Shown here: piece by piece, positions 42,827 through 50,509 of the stretch
Layout of the letters: the number at the start of each line of letters is the position of its first letter
How positions within the stretch are numbered: position 1 is the stretch's first letter
NCBI GenBank assembly: GCA_020638465.1
Contig: JACKIM010000002.1
Coordinates: forward strand, 558,001-622,000
Direction of reading: 5' to 3'
From: Geminicoccaceae bacterium
Lineage (GTDB): Bacteria; Pseudomonadota; Alphaproteobacteria; Geminicoccales; Geminicoccaceae
DNA length: 64,000 nt
Program-made: the position numbers and the translations under genes
Notes under the pieces: model-generated
Database searches by the model: none
What the model saw: the letters and a program-made list of their open reading frames with translations, nothing else
What the model was told of the DNA's origin: nothing

Positions 42827-44914
42827 TCAGTAATCCACCCTCCAGGGACTGAAGGCCGCATCGCCGATCCCGTTCGAGCGACAATGGCGGGCATACGCGA
42901 CCACGTCTTCCTCGATGAGGCGGCGCCAGCGCAGGTTCCGCCCGCTGCGGCGGCTTTTCATGGCCTGCTTCATCCGCTCCTCATATCCGCCGATGATCGA
43001 CCGATGTCCGTCCTTGGCGAGACGCAGGGCGCCGTCGCTCTCGCGGATCTCGAAATGTACCTCGTCGAGCTTGTGGTTGTTGAACAGATAGACGGCAAGC
43101 CCCTCGACCAGTGACGCCCGATAGATCTCCATGAGATCGTAGACGCAGGCATCCTGCCCGTCCGCTGCCGAATGCAGGGCGCCGAAGCCCGGATGCAGGC
43201 CATGGCGGCGAACGATGGTCCCGACATCGCGTGCGAGCAGCCATGACAGATAGTTCAGAACGAGATTGAACGGGTCGGGCGGAGGCTGGCGGATCCGCTT
43301 GAAACGCCGCTCATTGACGGCAAATGCGGGTTTGACCAGCAAGGCGAGCGACGGCCAGTAAGTGGCACCGGCCGCTCCCTCGTAGCCGAGAAGCGCTGGC
43401 ACGTCGGTTGCAATCGGCAGCTTGCGGATCAGGGTGCCGAGATCCTTGCAAGCGCCGATCACCGTTTTCGAGCGCACCTTGCGGTTGAGCTTGTTGAGTG
43501 TGGCGCGCTGGTTGCGGATACGGGCATCGACGATCCGTCGGGCAAGGTCGAGGCGCAATTCAGCATCGAGGGCGATCCTTGCCTGGGCGAGATGCAGACC
43601 GCCGTGGTCGCTCGAAGGGGAGGCCGTGACGCCGATGGTCTCGCCCACCCCATTGACATGGTGCAAGAGTGTTCCGGAAAGCAGCGCGAGCCGCAATGCA
43701 TCCTCTTCGACGCTCGCGGCCGGACCGATTTCGATGCGGTCGATCCGATCGCAAGGGATGGCAAGTATCTCCCGCCGTCCGGCAAGCTCGCCTTGCGGTG
43801 TCTCGACGGTGAACAGGGATTGCCGGGTGGCGAGAACCCGTCCGGTTTCGTGCAGATAGAGGATCCGCAGGCCGGCATCGAGACCGGCTTCGCGGCGCTT
43901 CTCCTCGAGTGCCTCCCTTTCGTCCGCTGCCGCATCTTCGCCCGCAATCCAGCGTAGCAGTTGCAGGCTCTCGTTACGGTCGCCCGATCCCGCATCTTCC
44001 TTCGAAGGCATGACGATGGAGCGGACGAACAGATTGCCGAGGAAGCGAAACCCGCGATCGAAATCCGCAATGCGCGTCTTGTCGGGATTGAGACGCAATC
44101 CCTGTTCGGCAAGCAGCTTCTCCATCTGCGCAAGTGCTTCCCGGGTGCGTTTCTCCCGCCGGCAGAGAATGACGAAATCATCGGCGAAGCGGATCATCCG
44201 CAGACCGGTCATATTGTCGGCGAAATGGGCGTCGATACAGTCGAGATACAGGTTGGAGAGCAGCGGGGAGAGTGGCGAACCCTGCGGGATGCCGAGACCG
44301 GGCGTATCGAGATCGACGCCGGCCGATTCGAGCCAGAGTGCGACGAGGTCGAGCAGTGCATTCATCCCGTGAAAGCCGCGGATCGTCGTTTCCAGCCGGT
44401 CGAGCAGGCGATCGTGCGGCACCTGGTCGAAATATCGCTCGATGTCTCCCTCGACGACATGGACGAAACCCTCGTCCCGATACTTGCGGATAGCGGCCAC
44501 AGCCTGGTTGACCGAACGGCCGGGCCGGTAGGCGAAGCTGTTCGGCTCGAACTCCCGATCCAGTAGCGGCATGAGGGTCTGTGCTGCAGCACCCTGCGCG
44601 ATCCTGTCAGGCACGGACGGGATGGCCAGTCGCCGGAACTCGCCATTGCCCTTCGGCACATCGAAGACGCGCAATGGTTCGGGGTGATAGCTTCCGTCGC
44701 GAAGGCGGTTGCAGAGACCGAGCAAACGCTGTGACGCGCGCTCGGCAAAACGCTCGACCGTGACGCCATCGGTGCCCGCACAGCCGTGATTGGCGTGCAC
44801 GCGACGCCATGCCTGTTCCAGTGTATCGAGCCGCGTCGCCTGCTCGAAAAGGTTGATCCCTTCCCGTCGAAGGGTCATAGTCGGCGAGGTTTCCCACGGT
44901 GGAATTTCGGTCAT
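42827..44914 (-). CDS. cas1: Reverse transcriptase-Cas1 fusion protein
   Basis: The fusion is about 695 residues from the ATG at 44914 (MTEIPPWETS); other in-frame ATGs at 44965 and 44878 are possible. The RT domain (about 20-310) resembles group II intron RTs: FRRLAIPSVPDRI, the catalytic Asp in VVEGDIERYFDQVP (about 157), GIPQGSPLSPLLSNLYLD, and FADDFVILCRR with Asp245 and Asp246. A Cas1 integrase domain follows from about 345: its Glu in LLGYEGAAGATYW (about 512), His in LHPGFGALH (about 574) and Asp in VYDLMEIYR (about 593). No Cas6 domain is fused at the N-terminus, unlike the Marinomonas protein. RT-Cas1 enzymes can take spacers from RNA. Cas2 follows 15 bases later. Confidence 0.96.
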   Translation of the reverse strand: MTEIPPWETSPTMTLRREGINLFEQATRLDTLEQAWRRVHANHGCAGTDGVTVERFAERASQRLLGLCNRLRDGSYHPEPLRVFDVPKGNGEFRRLAIPSVPDRIAQGAAAQTLMPLLDREFEPNSFAYRPGRSVNQAVAAIRKYRDEGFVHVVEGDIERYFDQVPHDRLLDRLETTIRGFHGMNALLDLVALWLESAGVDLDTPGLGIPQGSPLSPLLSNLYLDCIDAHFADNMTGLRMIRFADDFVILCRREKRTREALAQMEKLLAEQGLRLNPDKTRIADFDRGFRFLGNLFVRSIVMPSKEDAGSGDRNESLQLLRWIAGEDAAADEREALEEKRREAGLDAGLRILYLHETGRVLATRQSLFTVETPQGELAGRREILAIPCDRIDRIEIGPAASVEEDALRLALLSGTLLHHVNGVGETIGVTASPSSDHGGLHLAQARIALDAELRLDLARRIVDARIRNQRATLNKLNRKVRSKTVIGACKDLGTLIRKLPIATDVPALLGYEGAAGATYWPSLALLVKPAFAVNERRFKRIRQPPPDPFNLVLNYLSWLLARDVGTIVRRHGLHPGFGALHSAADGQDACVYDLMEIYRASLVEGLAVYLFNNHKLDEVHFEIRESDGALRLAKDGHRSIIGGYEERMKQAMKSRRSGRNLRWRRLIEEDVVAYARHCRSNGIGDAAFSPWRVDY

Positions 44915-45085
44915 TAATTTGGCTTTTCCGCTTGGAAATCCGGTAAGCAATTGATGTAACATCATTTACCGTCTGCCATCAAACACGAATCAGGGGAAGG
45001 AGATCGTAGACGAACCGCCAAAATCGCCCGCCCTTTGGAAAGGGCAATGGAAAATCGAAGCAGGCCAAGGGTTTGTGGAGAGGCT
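44915..45085 (+). promoter_or_regulatory. Leader of CRISPR array 2 and divergent RT-cas1 promoter region
   Basis: It holds GGGGAAGGAG around 44994-45003, GTAGACGAA around 45006-45014 and CCTTTGGAAA at 45032-45041, which begins 54 bases before the first repeat, as in the other two leaders. GGGTTTGTGGAG just before the array also matches array 1. The minus-strand RT-cas1 promoter must lie here too. Confidence 0.75.
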
Positions 45086-45330
45086 GTCCGGACAGCATCC
45101 GCTGAAGGAAGCGGATTGAGACCTCGTCGGTCTCGTGTTTGAAGCGCAGCGAGACGTCCGGACAGCATCCGCTGAAGGAAGCGGATTGAGACTTTCCTTC
45201 CGCCGCTTTTACCTCCGCAATTATGTCCGGACAGCATCCGCTGAAGGAAGCGGATTGAGACGGGTAGATGCCCTGCAGAACACCAAGTACGCCGTCCGGA
45301 CAGCATCCGCTGAAGGAAGCGGATTGACCC
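45086..45330 (+). CRISPR. CRISPR array 2: four repeats, three spacers
   Basis: Repeats start at 45086, 45156, 45225 and 45294, with spacers of 33, 32 and 32 bases. The sequence is the same 37-bp repeat as array 1. The last copy ends GATTGACCC in place of GATTGAGAC, so the leader is on the left and transcription is rightwards. The array lies between RT-cas1 and cas10. Confidence 0.98.
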
Positions 45331-45412
45331 CGTGCGTAGGAGCGATTAGCGTTCAGGTTAAAATGAATTGCCCTCATGTCGTTTTATGGTTCTGGCCTTG
45401 GGGAGGCAGACG

Positions 45413-47362
45413 GTGGCATGGCTTTGGGTCAAATTTGCGGCAGTCAATTTCAGCGCGACCGTATTCGACAGTAATGATCTGAGTGTCATTCGTGGTTCTT
45501 CGGCGCAGCTTCTTGTCATCGTCGATCGTGTTGCGCAAGATCTCGCCAGACTTCCCGAAGCGACCCTGCTTTATTCCGCGGCATCGGAGTTTGTTCTGCG
45601 GCTCTCCTACGATGCTGGCGAGGCAACAGGAGAGAGGCCGCGCGGGCAACCGCATGGCATGAAGAAGGCGCGCTGGCTCGAACTGTGCGAGACGGCTGCC
45701 GGACGATCGACGGAAGTGTCTTTCGACGAAGCGGCGCGAGAGCTGCATGAGCGGATCGACGAGGATGCCCGCAGAAGCTGGTCACTCGAGCGGACAGAAG
45801 AATATTTGCGTTTCTACTGGCCGAAGGACGAGAAGGCCGCTCCGTGGACTAACAGTGTCAAAACCGTTGGTGACGAGATCAACCGGTGTCTGAGCGAAAT
45901 TCCGTCATCGCGCTGGTTCACCTTCGCATGGTCCAGTGTGGATCAGTCCGAAGTCGCCGCAGGCCCGCGCTCGCAAACCGGCCTTCGTGACATTCTCCGG
46001 ATGCTCGACAGCCGCCTGCGGCGAACCCAGTTGCAGCATTGGAGCATCAGCCGTTTTGTTGCCGGCGGGGCTGATGTCGGGGCGGAAACGGCATTCTGCG
46101 CCTACACGATGAAGCGGCAACCGGCATTGCTCGAGCAGGATGGCCGGCCGATTTCGTCGAGCGCTTCAGAGCGGCGTTGCGATGGACGCGAGATCAAGAC
46201 GGAGCTTTATATTCGGGAGATCGATCGCGCGGTCGATGCGCTCAAGATGCTCGGCGTGGACAGTGCTGACGGTAGGTTCGCGCGTCTGGCCAAGGCGCGG
46301 GAGGCGCTTGAGCGTCAGGGTGTTGCGCTGGCCGGCAGTTTCCAGGAGATGGTCGACGTTCCGCCGGAGCATCTGCCGCCCAATGTCAGCAACAAGCTCG
46401 CTGTCATCTATTTCGACGGCAATCAATTCGGCATTCGCCGGGAGACAGCGGCCGTCGGCAGGCTCAACGAGACAATCGAACATTACGGACGGGCAAGCCG
46501 CGTACTGACTGCCAATGGCGGCCTCCTGCTCGCCGATTTGTTGAACTGGTTGCTGGAGCGCGAAGAGAACTGGGCTTGGCGGCACCGGTCGAAGGGTCGG
46601 GAACTGCGCTTCGAGACGCTCATGTTCGGCGGCGACGAAGTCTGTCTTGTATGTCCCGCATGGCTGGGCTGGAGTCTTGTCGGCAAGCTCTTGCAGATAT
46701 TTGCCGGGATGCGCGTTCCGTTCGCGCCCGGATCGTCCGATCCCGGACAGAAGGTGACGTTTGCCGTCGGAATGGCCTTCGCGCACCACAAATCCCCGAT
46801 CCGGGATCTGCGGGAGATGGCATCAAGCCTGAGTGATGCCGCAAAAAGCGCCGACAATGAGCGCTCGATGGTCCAGGTCATGGCGCTTGAGGGGCTCGAT
46901 CAGGCCGAGATGGATCCTTCGACGATCAGGTGGCGTATGTTTGCTGGTGAGCTGGTGGATGACAATCCCGGAGCGTTCGCTCTGGATGGGGGGCGGTGGG
47001 AGGAAATCACACAGGAATTCAGTGCCATTTCGAGGGATGTCGGCAGAAGCCAGTTGCATCGGTTCTATGTCGATGCGGAGAACTTTTCGGCGGATGGTGA
47101 GGCGGATCGGGTCAGCAATGTCCTGAAGCTCGATAGTGGGCATGCCGACGCCGGAAAGTGGGCCGAGTACGTCAAGAACAGGCTGTCGGATTTCCCTGAT
47201 GCATGGCGACATGCTGCCAGCCTGTGCGGCGAGAGCGACCTCCTCGCTCATGGCGCCGCCGACTGGCCTTTCATTGCAATGCATCACGTCCTCAGTCTCG
47301 CCGACTATGTCATCGACATTCCTGCTGCCAAGAACGAGGCAGTCGAGAAAGACGCGGCATGA
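45413..47362 (+). CDS. cas10: Cas10-like large subunit, HD-less, with GGDE palm motif
   Basis: The protein is 649 residues from GTG at 45413, chosen because GGGGAGG lies six bases before; an upstream frame from 45368 has no site. The protein lacks the N-terminal HD nuclease of many Cas10 proteins. The first palm-like region begins TVFDSNDLSVIRGSS (about 17-31). The second has the metal-site Asp in LAVIYFDGNQFG (Asp335) and FGGDEVCLVCP (GGDE at 406-409), where most Cas10 proteins have GGDD. The two Asp needed for metal binding remain, so cyclic oligoadenylate synthesis is possible but unproven. It begins the effector operon and ends in an ATGA overlap with the first RAMP gene. Confidence 0.86.
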   Translation: MAWLWVKFAAVNFSATVFDSNDLSVIRGSSAQLLVIVDRVAQDLARLPEATLLYSAASEFVLRLSYDAGEATGERPRGQPHGMKKARWLELCETAAGRSTEVSFDEAARELHERIDEDARRSWSLERTEEYLRFYWPKDEKAAPWTNSVKTVGDEINRCLSEIPSSRWFTFAWSSVDQSEVAAGPRSQTGLRDILRMLDSRLRRTQLQHWSISRFVAGGADVGAETAFCAYTMKRQPALLEQDGRPISSSASERRCDGREIKTELYIREIDRAVDALKMLGVDSADGRFARLAKAREALERQGVALAGSFQEMVDVPPEHLPPNVSNKLAVIYFDGNQFGIRRETAAVGRLNETIEHYGRASRVLTANGGLLLADLLNWLLEREENWAWRHRSKGRELRFETLMFGGDEVCLVCPAWLGWSLVGKLLQIFAGMRVPFAPGSSDPGQKVTFAVGMAFAHHKSPIRDLREMASSLSDAAKSADNERSMVQVMALEGLDQAEMDPSTIRWRMFAGELVDDNPGAFALDGGRWEEITQEFSAISRDVGRSQLHRFYVDAENFSADGEADRVSNVLKLDSGHADAGKWAEYVKNRLSDFPDAWRHAASLCGESDLLAHGAADWPFIAMHHVLSLADYVIDIPAAKNEAVEKDAA

Positions 47363-49155
47363 TGACTGTTCTCCGTCACGAGATGAGCGTCAGCCTGACG
47401 CTGGAGAGCCCCTTCATTACGCGGGGAATGGTGGTTGACCGGGCGAGCATCGACATGCCGCTCGCCCTCAATGCGGAGAACAAGGAGATTCTGCCGGCAA
47501 CGCTGGTGAAGGGTGTCGTGCGGGGTGCGCTGGAGTGTCTCGGTGACAAGGTTTCTGGCCTGCAGGCGGAGATTGACGCCTTGTTGGGTTCGGAATCGCA
47601 AAAACGGGAAGGCAAAACGCGCAAAGACTGGCGCGTATCGAATGATCCCGAGCGCGGTGTGTTGTTGTTTGAAGACTTGGTTATCGATGAAACCGGCTTG
47701 CGGCGAATGCCGGCAGCGAGAGCCAGCTATGCTCGGATTCGGGTCGATGAGAAAACCGGGTCGGTTCAGGAAGGATATCTCGCCTTTGTCGGCATGCCTT
47801 TTCCCATAGGCACGCCGGTCACTTTTCGCGGCATCCTGAGGCTGCTTCCCTGTGACAAAGGTCCGGATCCGGATCGTGTCAGGCAATTGATTGATGCGGC
47901 ACTCCAACTCGTGCCCGCCATCGGTGCCATGAAGTCGGTTGGCTTCGGGAAGGTTGTTGGATCGAAAGTCGGCGAAATGGTGCCCGTCATGCTCGGAACT
48001 TCCAGGCATGTCGATCGTGTGCTCAAGGTGACCTACGAAGCTGACCGCCCGATTGCTGTTGGCGGTGCGATGAAATCCGACAACCTGTTCTCCGGTGACA
48101 AGGTTATCCCCGGCGGGGCAATCAAGGGCTGTATCGCCCGAAACCTGCAGTGCGCGAACTTGCTGGGTGAGGAAACGAGCAAGTTGCTGGCCGCGATGAC
48201 TGTCGGTCATGCCTTCCCGGTCCTTGGCGATGACATGCTTCCACTTCGGTATCTTCCCCTTTCCTTGGCAGTTGCCTCCATGGGGAATGCAGGCACATAT
48301 GTTGCCGACCATCTCGGCAGGAGTGCCAGTAACGATCTGACGATCAACGACGAGGCGGCTCGATGGGCATTTGCTCGCGATTGGAAGCATAAAGACGCTT
48401 GGTATATTGGGGAAAAATTCAAGAATAAATGGAATAAGCTTGATTGTGACGTCCGCACGCGAACGGCCATCGACTCGCACCGGGGCTCGGCAGCCTACGA
48501 TTTCAAGGCCAAAGCGGGGCAGGTCTTTTCCGTTGCAGCGGTCAAGAACAAGGGTGTTCGCTGGACGGGGCGGCTTCTCTTCCCCGACGGGATCGATGCT
48601 GCCGCACAAATGAAGATCGTTGCCCTACTGGAACAGGGGATTGTCGGTCTGGGCAAGACCGGTGCGCGTCTTTGGATAACGTCGGCGGAGCCGTATTGTG
48701 ACGAAAAGGACAAGAGGGAACGATTGCGCACCAACGGTCCGTTCGCGCTGACCTTGCAAACGCCGGCCGTGCTGAACGATGTCGAGCGACTGTCGAAGGG
48801 GGAACCGCTCAAGTGCGACTATGAAGCCTACTGGAACGGTCTCGGCTACCGGCTCGTTGACTACTTTGCGACCCAGCACCTCGAAGGCGGTTACATCGCC
48901 CTCCGCTATCCGCCCCGGTGCGACCGTGTCGAACCTTGGCTGTTGACGGATCCCGGCAGTGTATTCCTTGTCGAACCGGACAAGTCAGAGTTCGCTGTCG
49001 AGGATCTTCTGCTGCGTGGCCTTCCGCCGGCATCGTGGCTGAGCGACCGAACCTGGGAGGATTTTCCGTTCGAATGCCAGAACGGCTACGGTGAAGTCAT
49101 GCTCAACGCCATAGATCACCGTGCGTTCAAAAATCCCGTGAGGGTTGAGCCATGA
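47359..49155 (+). CDS. Two-domain RAMP protein of the type III effector (Cas7/Cas5-like fusion)
   Basis: This 598-residue protein, translationally coupled to cas10, has two RAMP units. The first (about 1-220) has LPATLVKGVVRGALECL and the Gly-rich loop IGAMKSVGFGKVVGS. The second (about 225-540) has VIPGGAIKGCIARNLQC and GIVGLGKTGARLWI. Both follow the IP..xKGxxR and Gly-loop pattern of Cas7/Csm3-type subunits. It probably forms two positions of the crRNA-binding backbone; one unit could be the Cas5-like cap. I cannot place it in a named subtype. Confidence 0.8.
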   Translation: MMTVLRHEMSVSLTLESPFITRGMVVDRASIDMPLALNAENKEILPATLVKGVVRGALECLGDKVSGLQAEIDALLGSESQKREGKTRKDWRVSNDPERGVLLFEDLVIDETGLRRMPAARASYARIRVDEKTGSVQEGYLAFVGMPFPIGTPVTFRGILRLLPCDKGPDPDRVRQLIDAALQLVPAIGAMKSVGFGKVVGSKVGEMVPVMLGTSRHVDRVLKVTYEADRPIAVGGAMKSDNLFSGDKVIPGGAIKGCIARNLQCANLLGEETSKLLAAMTVGHAFPVLGDDMLPLRYLPLSLAVASMGNAGTYVADHLGRSASNDLTINDEAARWAFARDWKHKDAWYIGEKFKNKWNKLDCDVRTRTAIDSHRGSAAYDFKAKAGQVFSVAAVKNKGVRWTGRLLFPDGIDAAAQMKIVALLEQGIVGLGKTGARLWITSAEPYCDEKDKRERLRTNGPFALTLQTPAVLNDVERLSKGEPLKCDYEAYWNGLGYRLVDYFATQHLEGGYIALRYPPRCDRVEPWLLTDPGSVFLVEPDKSEFAVEDLLLRGLPPASWLSDRTWEDFPFECQNGYGEVMLNAIDHRAFKNPVRVEP

Positions 49156-50507
49156 TGTTCGGCGAGCGACTGGAAATCGGGCTGAAACTGAAACTCCTGA
49201 GCGATCTGCATATCGGCAGCGGTCATTTTTCACAAAAAGAACAACTCGGCGATCCGAAAGATGACGGGATACCCGAATTTTCGGAGATCGTCAGGGACTC
49301 GGCGGATTGTCCGGTCCTGACGTCGACCGGCTTGAAAGGCGCACTGCGTCAGGCCACGCGACTTGAACTGGAGGAGGTTGAAGATCTTCTCGGCAAGAGT
49401 GGAAATGAGCCCGGCGACAGCAATATTGCGCGATTATGGATCGGGATGTTTCGGGTCGACGAGAACAGCGACGGCCAGTCATTTGAGCTGGCCAAGGAGG
49501 GTTGCCTCGTCGACCATGGCTATATTCGAACCGGCAATGCCATCAACCGCAAGACGGGCAGCGTTGACGACAAGAAGCTCTACAATCAGGAGTGGATCGA
49601 AGCCGATCCGGAATTTGGCGGGAGACTCACTCTCTTCTGGGAGGGCAAGGATGCAGCCGAGCGCGATGCGCTGATCGTTCAGGTCGCCAGTCTGCTCGCC
49701 CCTCTATGGTCGCCTGATGGGCTTGCCATCGGTGCGGACAGGCGGCATGGGGCGGGACGTCTGGTGTTTGAGGCGATGTCGTGTACCGCATACGCCATTG
49801 ATGTCAGCACTCTCTCGCTGGTTCCAAAGCCCAGCCCGGATGTCGAGCGCAGGATCGCTGAGATCGCGTCGAAGCCCTGCTCAAGTGATGACACCACCCA
49901 TCGTGCCAAGTTGAGGCTCATCTGCGACGGCCCATTCATTTCGATCCGGGCCAAGGTTCCTGAAGGCGAGGACAATCGCGAGGTCACGAAACCGCTTCGG
50001 CGCAACGGGCGTCCCCATCTGTGGCCTTCGTCTTTTTTGGGATCCCTACGGTCAGCGGCATCCTGGTTCGCCGAACTCGAGCAAATGAGATCGGTGGAAA
50101 GCGAAGAAGATGACGTCCTGCCTTGCGACGACATGGGAAAAACAGTCGTCAATTCTTCGGAACTTTCCAAGCTTACGAGTACAGAAAGGCTATTTGGCGT
50201 CAGCGGGTGGCGTGGTCTCATCAGGGTTGACCGTCTCGAGCCCGTCGGAACAAGCGGGACAGTTTGCCTGAAATCGGTATCCATCGACAGGTTCACGGGC
50301 GGTGCAATGGATCAGCGGTTATTCACCGAGGAGGTCTTCGAGAACGTCACATTCGAACTCGATCTTTCGCTCGATCCCGCCCGTTCAAAAGACAGCGATG
50401 CTACCGCTTTTCGCAAGCTGGTGAATCAGTTGACCGACGGCCACATTCTTGAACTCGGCCACGGCGGTTCGAAGGGATTTGGCTGGTTTACGGTGGAGGC
50501 GTGCTGA
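49152..50507 (+). CDS. Two-domain RAMP protein (Cas7/Csm3-like)
   Basis: This 451-residue protein starts in an ATGA overlap with the previous gene. Domain 1 (about 1-215) is Csm3-like: LLSDLHIGSGHF, then an acidic loop and CPVLTSTGLKGALRQATRLE, later GLAIGADRRHGAGRLVFE as the Gly loop. Domain 2 (about 250-451) repeats the pattern: LRLICDGPFISIR, HLWPSSFLGSLRSAASWF and LELGHGGSKGFGWFTVE. Asp residues in the loop before VRDSADCPVL are candidates for the target-RNA cutting site found in Csm3/Cmr4. It is probably a backbone subunit covering two crRNA segments. Confidence 0.82.
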   Translation: MMFGERLEIGLKLKLLSDLHIGSGHFSQKEQLGDPKDDGIPEFSEIVRDSADCPVLTSTGLKGALRQATRLELEEVEDLLGKSGNEPGDSNIARLWIGMFRVDENSDGQSFELAKEGCLVDHGYIRTGNAINRKTGSVDDKKLYNQEWIEADPEFGGRLTLFWEGKDAAERDALIVQVASLLAPLWSPDGLAIGADRRHGAGRLVFEAMSCTAYAIDVSTLSLVPKPSPDVERRIAEIASKPCSSDDTTHRAKLRLICDGPFISIRAKVPEGEDNREVTKPLRRNGRPHLWPSSFLGSLRSAASWFAELEQMRSVESEEDDVLPCDDMGKTVVNSSELSKLTSTERLFGVSGWRGLIRVDRLEPVGTSGTVCLKSVSIDRFTGGAMDQRLFTEEVFENVTFELDLSLDPARSKDSDATAFRKLVNQLTDGHILELGHGGSKGFGWFTVEAC

Positions 50508-50509
50508 CA

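Noticed and set aside
45262..45293. Array 2 spacer 3 read forwards gives VDALQNTKYA, reminiscent of T7-like phage RNA polymerase
   Set aside because: Ten residues are too few, and that sense would make the crRNA identical to the mRNA, not complementary. Left as a lead for a database search only.
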